Positions 51,401 to 59,033 of a stretch of DNA of 64,000 nt are shown here, piece by piece. The notes under the pieces are model-generated. The model was not told the origin of the DNA. It ran no database searches and saw only the letters and a list, made by a program, of their open reading frames with translations. Numbering within the stretch: position 1 is the first letter of the stretch; each line of letters starts with the position of its first letter. Origin of the DNA: Streptomyces sp. 840.1 (GTDB lineage Bacteria; Actinomycetota; Actinomycetes; Streptomycetales; Streptomycetaceae); the NCBI RefSeq assembly GCF_003751445.1, contig NZ_RJUU01000001.1:1989001-2053000 (forward strand). The letters run 5' to 3'. Made by a program: the position numbers and the translations under genes.

Positions 51401-52068
51401 AGCGCAGGGAGCGGGGCGGCGAGCGGGTCGAGGGCTGGGTCCGGCCGCTGTGGGAGTTCTGGGCGGAGACGCTGCCGGCCGCGCTGGACACCGAGTTCGG
51501 GGACCAGCGCGCGGTGCAGCCGACCCTGCGCACCCTGCTGGAGCACGTGCGCGGCGGTACGCCCGAGCCCCGGGCCCGCAAGGAGTTCCCGGAACCCCGG
51601 CGTCCGGTCGCCGATGACGACGACTTCGGCACCGCACCGGGCGCCTCCAGCGGCTACGCGGCCTCCCGGAGCGGTGACGGCGGGGGCGGCGGCGCGTACC
51701 GCTCGCGCGACCCGTACCCGGAGCCGGAACGCGGCACCCGGGGCGAGCGCGGGCGCGAGGCGTATCCGGAGCCCGAGCCCGAACCCGTCGCACGGCGGGA
51801 GCGGGAGGCCTACACGGACCGCGAGCGGCACACGGACCGCGAGGGATACAGGGACCGCGAGCAGCACGGGGAGCGCACGGCGTACGACCCGTTGGGGGCG
51901 GACCCCGACGACGATCCGTTCGGCGGCGGCCCCCGGCGGTCCGCGCCCGGGGAACGCGCCGACAGGCCGGCGCCCTGGGACGACGACTCCGGCGACCGGG
52001 ACCCGTACCGCGACAACGGCGACAACGACCGCTACCGGCGCGGCCCCCTGGACGGTGATGCGGAGTGA
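48415..52068 (+). CDS. Tubulin-like protein (Tubulin_2 family)
   Basis: This 1217-residue protein starts MKIFQPMLFVGLGGTGGLVG, the nucleotide-binding start of tubulin/FtsZ-like folds, and has the tubulin signature FSVAGGTGAGIFLDYLHLI at about residues 189-207. The core is followed by long helical regions (about 400-1050) and a disordered, Arg/Glu/Pro-rich tail with repeated Y-x-D-R-E-R units. GGGGAGGAA stands before the ATG. Tubulin-like proteins of this size are components of predicted NTP-dependent conflict systems together with double GTPases and GAP1 proteins. The GTG of the next gene overlaps the stop, GTGA. Confidence 0.85.
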   Translation: MKIFQPMLFVGLGGTGGLVGAELERKLRAELCGPDGVALSHLGGHAPYQLPDCLQFVYADYSESDLQRLPQFNVDPSLRAAYARTSRATHNLLPNFDSSPEVTKMLRASLREEVSDWLPPRTDEPKVTPLHNGAGQLPTVGRAALFATLRHSLAPVLEPLLQAIDAIARASGELSELGGGKATGCDVFVAFSVAGGTGAGIFLDYLHLINYAFQLRRFDGVKIYPLVVMPSSFSASGGGGREAELNAARALVDLFRLVDGQNAPTEGEEIGDLDHSPGIGIRYPGMTPIRLRTGILPTAFLFSPTAGIRQDDLRRSIVSLVMSLIGTELGDGRSRGRVTAADDDFQTFAASFINRGVQRSAVSPTGIGRQGVSTSLVASMTAPMDQLADLVAGRLLRKAVTDLVERPRATLRESAVPMIRQLFTDAQLEELWERRQLDVPEPDPLPRGSKAIEQALAERSADMQRLLSDLQFKADRQAASMADRFSPRPAIDKLLQTVDPFLAERVVRGVPGSDEQIARLGFLGMLNSRAGAPQRPPGVTEQPPKNPRIKGRLAGMSPARWGDDDVQAALRAQDSWYQWRSRSVWHEAWREQQQRWQSHADTAGTDLGRLVNAFRKHSDQERKISAQKGLELYEDRTGISYLLPPQRTLNHFYEDLVTRLIRREGLREHDDEAALLLKMIDGDTWRNVHTLSRRSPDSAVAVVKAQLEGRITRLFAESGEQLEERPLLPPMGTLLAAAAGDADAADQVSKEALDLFGRKLTGLLPVGFTPEGTGPLRVLVTHPRVQAVDEVKEYLGKTLRLPSDAKNSVDYRGVESDSITVVLFRSEMSLTQVPEARKVLRQWARAKESEQAQDVLRWRQRLGYRDSWMVSSEEDRRTILHRLLCCMWNGQVDVVDGDPASPDRVRLRLFPETGPSVPGVRLRLGDFPGGVSSWAELLRAYERWTVLDDERTVEDYCQGLMGAQPLGLARTGSDPHPLFVELVEKIAPRQLELLAERRERGGERVEGWVRPLWEFWAETLPAALDTEFGDQRAVQPTLRTLLEHVRGGTPEPRARKEFPEPRRPVADDDDFGTAPGASSGYAASRSGDGGGGGAYRSRDPYPEPERGTRGERGREAYPEPEPEPVARREREAYTDRERHTDREGYRDREQHGERTAYDPLGADPDDDPFGGGPRRSAPGERADRPAPWDDDSGDRDPYRDNGDNDRYRRGPLDGDAE

Positions 52069-54653
52069 TCACGCGCGAGGACGTCGCCACCGTCATCCAC
52101 CTGGACCTGCGCAGCGGCGCCGCGGCGCTCGACGCCGCCGCTCCCCTGCGGGCCAGGATCGCCCGGCAGCTCGGCCTCGCCGGGCTGCCGGAGCCCGACT
52201 ACCCGCTGTTCCTGGTGGTCGACACCCCGGCCGGACTGACCGACCACCAGCGGCAGTACGAGCTGCTCACCACCTACCGCGCCGTCGGCGAGGTGCGGAT
52301 GCTGGTCCTGCTGGTGGGCAGCGCGCCCGGCTCGTACGCCGGTGAGGACGAGGCGTTCCAGCCGGACCGGCGGCTGGAGCGGCCCTCGATACTGCGGTCC
52401 TCCGGCATCGCCCTGCTGTGGGCGGGCGACCTGCGCTCCGCCCGCACCGCGCTGGAGCAGCCCGCGCCCGACGACCCGGACGCCCTGGCCGTCCTGGTGG
52501 ACCTGCTGTCGGTCCCGGACGTCTTCCTGCGGGTGCTCGACGACCTCGGCTCCCTGCCGGAGGCCGTCGCGACGCCCGGGGTGCGGCTGCTGGAGCAGGA
52601 CCTGCCTCCGGAGGTACGGGAGCGGGCCTGGCGCGACGCGCTGCGCCGGTTCGCGGGCGAGGACACCGAGCCGGCGCCCGACCTGCCGGTGGCCACGTGG
52701 TCCGGCGCCGATCTGCCGGAGCCGCTGCGCGGGCTCGCCACCGGCCGCTCGGGGCGCGACCAGCGCCACCGGGAGCCGGGCGGTCTGGCGGACAGCGCGT
52801 ACGGCTCGTGCGCGCGGGCCCTGGACCAGGCCCGCTCCACCCTGGCCGGGCTGCGGGCCCTGACCGGGCTGCTGCGGGCCTCGCACCGGGAGGCGTTCGA
52901 GGCGGATCTCGACCAGGCCCGCGAGGCGCTCGGCCAGTACCGGGAGCTCGTCACCACCGCCCTGCACAGCGACGGCGGTTCCGGCGCGGCGCCCTCGTCC
53001 GCCGAGGCCGCGGCCAGGCTCGCGGCGCTCGGGCTGCGGGTGCCATCGGCCGAGGGGGTGGGCGAGCGGATCGGTGAGGGGCTGCGGGAGTTCGCCAAGA
53101 AGCTGATGGGCCAGAAACTGGCGCTGCGCGCGGTGGCCCAGCGCTTCACCGGCCTTGCCGGTCAGGTGGAACCCGTGCCCGGTTCCGCGCTGCTGCCGAA
53201 GCTGGCCGACCACTCCGCCGAGGCCGTGGCCCGGCGGTCCGGCACGCGCGGCGGACCGCTGCCCGACTTCGTCACCGGTCCGGCGGCGACCGCGCTGGCG
53301 GCCGCGGCGGGGGCACTCGGGGCGCTCTGGCAGTGGCCGCTGGCGCTGCTCGCGGTCATCGTCCCGCTGGTGTTCTTCGGCGTGGCGGGGCTCGGCGCGT
53401 CCCGGCTGCGCGACGAGCCGGCCGCCCACCGGTCGGCCGGCCCCCGGATCGCGGCGGTCGGCGGCGCGGCGGCCGGGCTGGCCGTCGCCTACACGACGGA
53501 CCCCCCGGCCTGGCTGAGCACCGCCGGACTGCTGGTGGGGGCCGTCCTCGCGGTGGAGACGGCCCGCAGGCTCTGGGACGCGGCGGCCGCCTACTGGGCC
53601 GCCGGCCAGGGCGCGACGGCCCTGCGCCGGGCGCTGGACGGGCTCGACGGCCTGCTGGCCGAGGTGGTCCGTGAGCACTGGGCGGCGGAGGAGCGGCTGT
53701 ACTGCGCCGACGCGGCACGGTCCGTCGCCGGGATGCTGCGGGCCACGGCGGCCGCCGCGGACGCCGAGGCGGTACCCGCGCCGGAACAGGTCCCGGTGCA
53801 CGCGGGGCCGGTGGCCGACCCGCTCGCGGCGGAGAGCTGGCTGGACAACCCCTCGGCCCTGGAGGGCGACGCGTTCGCCGCCTCCGACGACGTGGACGAC
53901 GAGGACGCCGGCTGGGCGAGCGCGTACACCCGGCAGGGGGAGCGGTCCTGGGACGAGCCGGCGGACGGGTGGCACCCCGCCGCCATGCCCGCCGACCCGT
54001 GGGAGGACCACACATCCGCGACGCCGCGCTGGCTGGACCGCGAGAGCGGCGAGGGCGGGTCCGAGCTGGTCGCCACCCTGGCCGACGACCTGACGGACGC
54101 CGCGATGGTCGCGATGAACCAGTACTGGGGCGCCGTCGAACGCGGCCAGGCCGGTACCCGCGCCATCCACAACACCGAGGTGCGGGTGCGAGAGCTGCTG
54201 TCCTCGGCCCGCCACCACCTCCGGCGCAACGGCGTACTGGCGCCACCGCCGTTCGCCGCCGCCCACCGCACCCGCACCGGTTCCGCGAACCTGCTGGGCA
54301 CCGACCCGCACGGACTGGCCGAACTGGTCGGCGCCGAGACCGACCGGCGGGCCGTGGTGCAGCTGTCCTCGCCCGAGCAGGGGACGCTGCTCAGCCGCGA
54401 CCCGGACGCGGCGGTATGGATCCGCTTCGCACCGCAGGCCGTCCGGGGCGAGGTCGAGACGGCCTGGCGGGCCGGCGGTTCGCCGCAGCCGGAGGACGTG
54501 CTGTGGACCTCCTCGGGCCGCTACGCCGGCCTCATCCGGCTCACCCCGCTGCGCATGGGCGTGGTGGAGAACGTCCGGCCGTACCAGAGCCCCCAGCAGA
54601 ACCCCGGGGGCGACTGGCTGGAGTACGAAGCGAAGGACGGCGACCGCTGGTGA
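52065..54653 (+). CDS. Large multi-domain membrane protein of the tubulin/GTPase operon
   Basis: This 862-residue protein has an N-terminal alpha/beta region (PEPDYPLFLVVDTPAGLTDH), a helical middle, a membrane block of about four helices (about residues 407-500), an acidic linker, and a C-terminal domain with VRELLSSARHHLRRNGVLAP. No catalytic motif is obvious; the first domain resembles a small vWA-like or Rossmann fold only loosely. Both ends overlap neighbouring genes by GTGA, so all are made together. It is probably the operon's membrane platform. Confidence 0.6.
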   Translation: MITREDVATVIHLDLRSGAAALDAAAPLRARIARQLGLAGLPEPDYPLFLVVDTPAGLTDHQRQYELLTTYRAVGEVRMLVLLVGSAPGSYAGEDEAFQPDRRLERPSILRSSGIALLWAGDLRSARTALEQPAPDDPDALAVLVDLLSVPDVFLRVLDDLGSLPEAVATPGVRLLEQDLPPEVRERAWRDALRRFAGEDTEPAPDLPVATWSGADLPEPLRGLATGRSGRDQRHREPGGLADSAYGSCARALDQARSTLAGLRALTGLLRASHREAFEADLDQAREALGQYRELVTTALHSDGGSGAAPSSAEAAARLAALGLRVPSAEGVGERIGEGLREFAKKLMGQKLALRAVAQRFTGLAGQVEPVPGSALLPKLADHSAEAVARRSGTRGGPLPDFVTGPAATALAAAAGALGALWQWPLALLAVIVPLVFFGVAGLGASRLRDEPAAHRSAGPRIAAVGGAAAGLAVAYTTDPPAWLSTAGLLVGAVLAVETARRLWDAAAAYWAAGQGATALRRALDGLDGLLAEVVREHWAAEERLYCADAARSVAGMLRATAAAADAEAVPAPEQVPVHAGPVADPLAAESWLDNPSALEGDAFAASDDVDDEDAGWASAYTRQGERSWDEPADGWHPAAMPADPWEDHTSATPRWLDRESGEGGSELVATLADDLTDAAMVAMNQYWGAVERGQAGTRAIHNTEVRVRELLSSARHHLRRNGVLAPPPFAAAHRTRTGSANLLGTDPHGLAELVGAETDRRAVVQLSSPEQGTLLSRDPDAAVWIRFAPQAVRGEVETAWRAGGSPQPEDVLWTSSGRYAGLIRLTPLRMGVVENVRPYQSPQQNPGGDWLEYEAKDGDRW

Positions 54654-56761
54654 CCAGCACCTCTCACTCGCACCTGGCGGACGGCCCGCAGAGCCCCCGG
54701 CGGCTCACGCTCACGTTCAACACACCCTCGGGCCTGCGCCGCACCACGCCGGCCCGCTTCGGCGCGCGGGTGTCCCGACGCGATCCGCAGCTGCCGCAGC
54801 TGATCCGCAACACGCTCCTGGAGGACCAGGGCCAGAACTGCGTCCAGGTGCGGCTGACCGCGCCCGACGCGGCGAACCCGGCGGCCCGCGCCCTGCTGGA
54901 CACGGAGGTGGGCACCGCCCTGCGCCTGCACCGGGCCTTCGGCGGCTCACCGGCGGGCGCGGCACTCTTCCCGAAGATCATCGGTCATGAGCTGGACACG
55001 GCCGAGCCGTACCTCCTGTACGAGCCGCCGCGCGGATTCGCCGCCGCCCACACCCATGTGATGTCCGCGACCGACCAACGGCCCCTGGCCCACGGCCTGA
55101 TGCGGGCGCTGTGCCTGCTGGGCAGCCAGGGCCTGGTGCCCCGCGGCATCTCGCCCTCCACCGTGCTGTGGGACGGCGAGACGCTCCAGCTCTGGGGCCT
55201 GGAGGCGGTGGCCCGCGCCGGGCGGCCGCGGACCCGCTGGGGCCGGGCGCCCTACTGCTCGCCCGAACAGCGCCGCGCGGAGGGGCTCATCGACCCCCGG
55301 GACGCGGTGTGGAGCGCCGCCCAGGTGCTCTACCAGCTGGTCACCGGCCGGCCGGGCCCCGCCGACCGGGTGCCCGCCGACCTCGCCTCGCACCGGGTGC
55401 TGGCCGAGACGCTGCGTGGCGCCTTCGCCCCGCTCGCCCGGGACCGGCCGACCCCCGCCCAGCTGCTCGAACTCCTGGACCCCGGCGCGTCCCGGCGCCT
55501 CGCGCTCGACGTGCCCGCCGACGAGGCGCAGCCGCACCGGGAGGCCTTCGAGCAGACGCTGCGCCTCAAGCGGCAGGCGCCCGCCGCCGAACCCCACGAC
55601 GAGCCGGACGGGCCGGGAGCCGGCCAGGTGGTCTGCCCGTACTGCCTGGAGAACATCCAGCTCGACCTCGGCTCGCTGTTCGTCACCGACAGCCGGATGC
55701 AGTACCAGCCGCTCAACCCCTCGGGCATCGCCAACCCGTTGCGGCGCCAGGACGTGATGCGCGGCGCCGTACAGAAGTGCACGGCCGACCCGGAGTTCCC
55801 CGAGCACTTCATCCCGGTGCCCTATCTGACGTACGGGAAGCCGCTGACCATCGCGATGGTCGGCCAGTCCTCCACCGGCAAGAGCCATCTGCTGACCCAG
55901 ATGATCGCGGCGATCACCGACGGCGGCCTGGAGCCGTTCGGACTGAAGTGGCAGTCCGTCAACCCGGAGCAGCACGCCCGGTTCGTACGGGAACGGGTGC
56001 AGCCGCTGCGCAACGGCAAGGTCCTCGACCACACCAGCGGCGTCGGCCTGGACGGCTTCGCCCGCTTCGTGGAGTCCCTGCTGATCACCGACGCGCAGGG
56101 ACAGGTGCGGCCGGTCGCCTTCTTCGACCTGGGCGGCGAGGACCTCGTACGGACCGACTCCGCGCTCCGCTTCCTGCTCGGGGTCGACGCCATGGTCTTC
56201 GTCGTCGACCCGGCGCTCGCGCTCCCGCTGCCGCAGCTGGACCACGCCAGGGAGCACCTGGGCCTGGAGGTGAACCGGGACGGCGATCTCGCCTTCGCCA
56301 CGGTTCTGGACCGGCTGCCGAAGAACGGCCCGTACCTGGACGTGGCGGCCGCGATGGTGCTCGGCAAGGCCGACCTGCTGCGGTTCCAGCCCCCCGTCGA
56401 CCGGTGGCTGGACGAGGCGGCGCCGACCGCGCTCGACCCGGCGCTGGCCCGGGAGGAGAGCGGGGACGTGTACGCGTTGCTGCGCCGGCTGGCCGGACAG
56501 GCGTGGCTGCGCCCGTTCGACTCGATCCGCCGGTGCACCCTGCACGTCTCCTCGGCCACCGGTGGCCAGGAGGCCGAGGGCCGCTACCCGGTGGGGGCGG
56601 GCCCGCGCCGGGTGCTGGAGCCGCTGCTGTCGCTGCTGGCGATGCACGGACTGATCGAAGTACCCGGCGGCGCCGAGGCGTTCGCGGTGGGCGGGGCGAC
56701 CGCGATGGAGGCGGTACCGCTGCCGGAAGCGAGTGATTCCCCGAGAGAGGAAACGATGTGA
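54650..56761 (+). CDS. Pseudokinase fused to a double-GTPase-2-like GTPase
   Basis: This 703-residue protein has two parts. Residues about 30-290 follow a protein-kinase pattern, ending with PYCSPEQRRAEG and AVWSAAQVLYQLVTG, but the catalytic loop reads LVPRGISPSTVLW, so the catalytic Asp is gone and no DFG is visible. After a Cys pair (VCPYCLENIQL near 328) comes a GTPase domain with Walker A AMVGQSSTGKSHLLTQM (about 402), DLGGEDLV (about 492) and VLGKADLL (about 569). This matches the DO-GTPase2 family of predicted conflict systems, with the pseudokinase perhaps acting as sensor. It overlaps its neighbours at both ends. Confidence 0.75.
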   Translation: MTSTSHSHLADGPQSPRRLTLTFNTPSGLRRTTPARFGARVSRRDPQLPQLIRNTLLEDQGQNCVQVRLTAPDAANPAARALLDTEVGTALRLHRAFGGSPAGAALFPKIIGHELDTAEPYLLYEPPRGFAAAHTHVMSATDQRPLAHGLMRALCLLGSQGLVPRGISPSTVLWDGETLQLWGLEAVARAGRPRTRWGRAPYCSPEQRRAEGLIDPRDAVWSAAQVLYQLVTGRPGPADRVPADLASHRVLAETLRGAFAPLARDRPTPAQLLELLDPGASRRLALDVPADEAQPHREAFEQTLRLKRQAPAAEPHDEPDGPGAGQVVCPYCLENIQLDLGSLFVTDSRMQYQPLNPSGIANPLRRQDVMRGAVQKCTADPEFPEHFIPVPYLTYGKPLTIAMVGQSSTGKSHLLTQMIAAITDGGLEPFGLKWQSVNPEQHARFVRERVQPLRNGKVLDHTSGVGLDGFARFVESLLITDAQGQVRPVAFFDLGGEDLVRTDSALRFLLGVDAMVFVVDPALALPLPQLDHAREHLGLEVNRDGDLAFATVLDRLPKNGPYLDVAAAMVLGKADLLRFQPPVDRWLDEAAPTALDPALAREESGDVYALLRRLAGQAWLRPFDSIRRCTLHVSSATGGQEAEGRYPVGAGPRRVLEPLLSLLAMHGLIEVPGGAEAFAVGGATAMEAVPLPEASDSPREETM

Positions 56762-58836
56762 GCGACTTCCAGGACCGGAGGCCCGCTCACCGGGACCCGG
56801 CCGGACCCCGCCGCCGGGACGGGCAGCAGCCCCGGCGGCGCGGCGACGACCAGGGCCCGGTGCACCAGGCGGTCTTCCGCTGGGAGGGCAACCAGGGCCG
56901 CCAGGGCACCGGCATGAAGGCCGTGGCCCACTCCTGCCCGGCCGAACTCGCGGACGAGCTGGGCCGGGAGCTGGGCCGGTTGCTGTGGGTGTCCGGTACG
57001 GCGGCCCCGAGGCAGAGCGTCGTGCGCACCCGGACGGCCGACGGGCGGATCATGCTCGTACGGCGCTGGCCCACCACGGACCGGGGCGGCCGGCCCAGCA
57101 CGGTCAGCCACGCCCTGATCGGTGACGCGCGGACCCTGGGGACCGAGAAGTGCCTCGGCCTCACGCACGGCGGCTGGGGCAGCACCCGGGAGTCCGCCGA
57201 ACGGGCTGCCGGTGAACTGAAGCTGGTGGATCTCGCCCGGCTCGAACCGCGGGTGTCCCAGTGGCTGAGCGGCATGACCGGGCAGCTTGAGACCGTCCGG
57301 CGCACGCTGATCCTGGTCGCCGCGGAGTGGCTGCGCGATCCGGAGCAGCGGGTGTCCCTGCTGACGGACGAGGTGGACCCGGGCGGCGGACTCGGCCCGG
57401 ACGACGTGCCGTTGGTGTACCTGGGCCTGTACCGGCTGTTCGGTTCCTGGCTGGGCCGGGACTGGACGTTCGCCACGTACGACACGTCCGACACGCATCA
57501 GCTGCGCCTGATGTGCGTGTCGCGCTGGGAGCCGGACGCGGGCGGCTCCGGCCCGCTGGCCCGGATCACCGGGCGGATGGCGGGCGAGCGGAAGTTCGAA
57601 CACCTCGCGGCCGCCCGGCTGGTGGACCACCTCCTCGCCCACCCGGCCGCCGCCCCGGGCGTACCGCAGCTGACGGACCTGCTGAGGGACGGTGCGGCCC
57701 TCGGCTGGCAGCGCCGGCGCGTCCTGCTGAACGAGATCCTGGAGGCCGAACACCGCCGCGGCGCCCGCGCCACCGCTCCCCCGCAGCGCCACCTGGACAC
57801 GGACCACGACCCGGAGGAGACGGACCGCCTCCCGGAAGAACCGCCCCGCGCCCCGGACCGGGCAGCGGCCGAGGGCCCGTCGGACCCATGGCCCGAGCAC
57901 CCGGCCGCGACCCCGGCAGCCGAACGCCCCGCCCCGCCCCCCGAACCCCTGACACCACCGCCCCCGGCCGTACCACCGGCACCCGCATCTCCGGCACCCC
58001 CCGCATCCCCCACGCACCGCTCCGGGCCGCCCGCAGCCGGATACACGAGGGCCGACGACAGTTACGCGGCCGCACCGGCCGCACCTGCGGCCAGGCTCGA
58101 AACGGCGCTCCACGAGGAGCTCCTCGACCACCGGCGCGGTGACACCGTCGGGCGCGGCGTGCTCGCTGAGCGGATGCGCGCTGTCCCCGACGAACTGCTG
58201 CTGGCCGAACTGCGGGCCGACGGGATGCCGCAGGAGTCCGTGGAACTGCTGCTCGACGAGCTGGGGAGCGTCGGCCGGGTCTCGACGCGGCCGGAGTCGA
58301 TGCGCCACGAGCTGTGCGCGGAAGCGCTGCGCAACGGCCTGTACTTCGCACCGAACAGGCCGGGCGCGGACTCCGTCTCGCGGACCGTCCTCGCCGAACA
58401 GTCGGCCGCGCTGTTCACCTGGGCCGTGGCTCCGCTGGCCCGGGACGGACGCTATCTGCGCGATCTCCAGGAACTGCTGCACCGCATGAGCCGGGACCGC
58501 AACCCCGCCGCGGGCAACTGGCTCCGGCAGAGCATCACCGACCCTCCCCTCGGCAGCGCACCCGATCTCCCGCCCGTCCTGTGGCAACAGCTCCTGCGGG
58601 ACAGGATCACCCAGACCCCGGTGACCTACCCGGCCCCCCGCACCCAGCAACCACCCCCGTCCCCGCTCGCCCCCGCCCCGGCCCCCGTCCCCGCACCCGA
58701 TTCCCCGTCGGCCACGCGGGAACCCCCGACCTGGCTGGACCGGCTCACCGAACGGACGAACCAGGTCGGCTGCGTGGTGGGGTCGTCCCTCGGCCTGGTC
58801 CTCGTGGCGATCGCGGCCGTGCTCATCTTCGGGTGA
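56758..58836 (+). CDS. GTPase-associated protein 1 (GAP1-like)
   Basis: This 692-residue protein has HQAVFRWEGNQGRQGTGMKA near residues 37-56, which by memory matches the N-terminal domain of GAP1, the usual partner of double-GTPase-2 proteins. A middle domain (about 100-320) has RLEPRVSQWLSGMTGQLETV and WTFATYDTSDTHQLRLMCVS. A long Pro-rich linker, a helical region and a single C-terminal membrane helix (VGSSLGLVLVAIAAVLIF) follow. The GTG at 56758 overlaps the previous stop, and GAGAGAGGAA is upstream. It is the last gene of the run and would tether the GTPase module to the membrane. Confidence 0.75.
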   Translation: MSDFQDRRPAHRDPAGPRRRDGQQPRRRGDDQGPVHQAVFRWEGNQGRQGTGMKAVAHSCPAELADELGRELGRLLWVSGTAAPRQSVVRTRTADGRIMLVRRWPTTDRGGRPSTVSHALIGDARTLGTEKCLGLTHGGWGSTRESAERAAGELKLVDLARLEPRVSQWLSGMTGQLETVRRTLILVAAEWLRDPEQRVSLLTDEVDPGGGLGPDDVPLVYLGLYRLFGSWLGRDWTFATYDTSDTHQLRLMCVSRWEPDAGGSGPLARITGRMAGERKFEHLAAARLVDHLLAHPAAAPGVPQLTDLLRDGAALGWQRRRVLLNEILEAEHRRGARATAPPQRHLDTDHDPEETDRLPEEPPRAPDRAAAEGPSDPWPEHPAATPAAERPAPPPEPLTPPPPAVPPAPASPAPPASPTHRSGPPAAGYTRADDSYAAAPAAPAARLETALHEELLDHRRGDTVGRGVLAERMRAVPDELLLAELRADGMPQESVELLLDELGSVGRVSTRPESMRHELCAEALRNGLYFAPNRPGADSVSRTVLAEQSAALFTWAVAPLARDGRYLRDLQELLHRMSRDRNPAAGNWLRQSITDPPLGSAPDLPPVLWQQLLRDRITQTPVTYPAPRTQQPPPSPLAPAPAPVPAPDSPSATREPPTWLDRLTERTNQVGCVVGSSLGLVLVAIAAVLIFG

Positions 58837-59033
58837 CGGCCCCGGCCGTAGTGGGGCTTCGGAACGGGGCGCAGCACCGCATCCGGAGTTCACGATTCCT
58901 TCACGTCTGCCACATATCAGCGCTACCGTTCCCCTGGTGTGCAGCGAGTTGCGCTGCGTAACGAATCACCATGTGGCCGCCGCCAGGGCACGTCCCCGAC
59001 GCGGTGGCGCGTTTTCTGGGGGGCGGGAACCGT

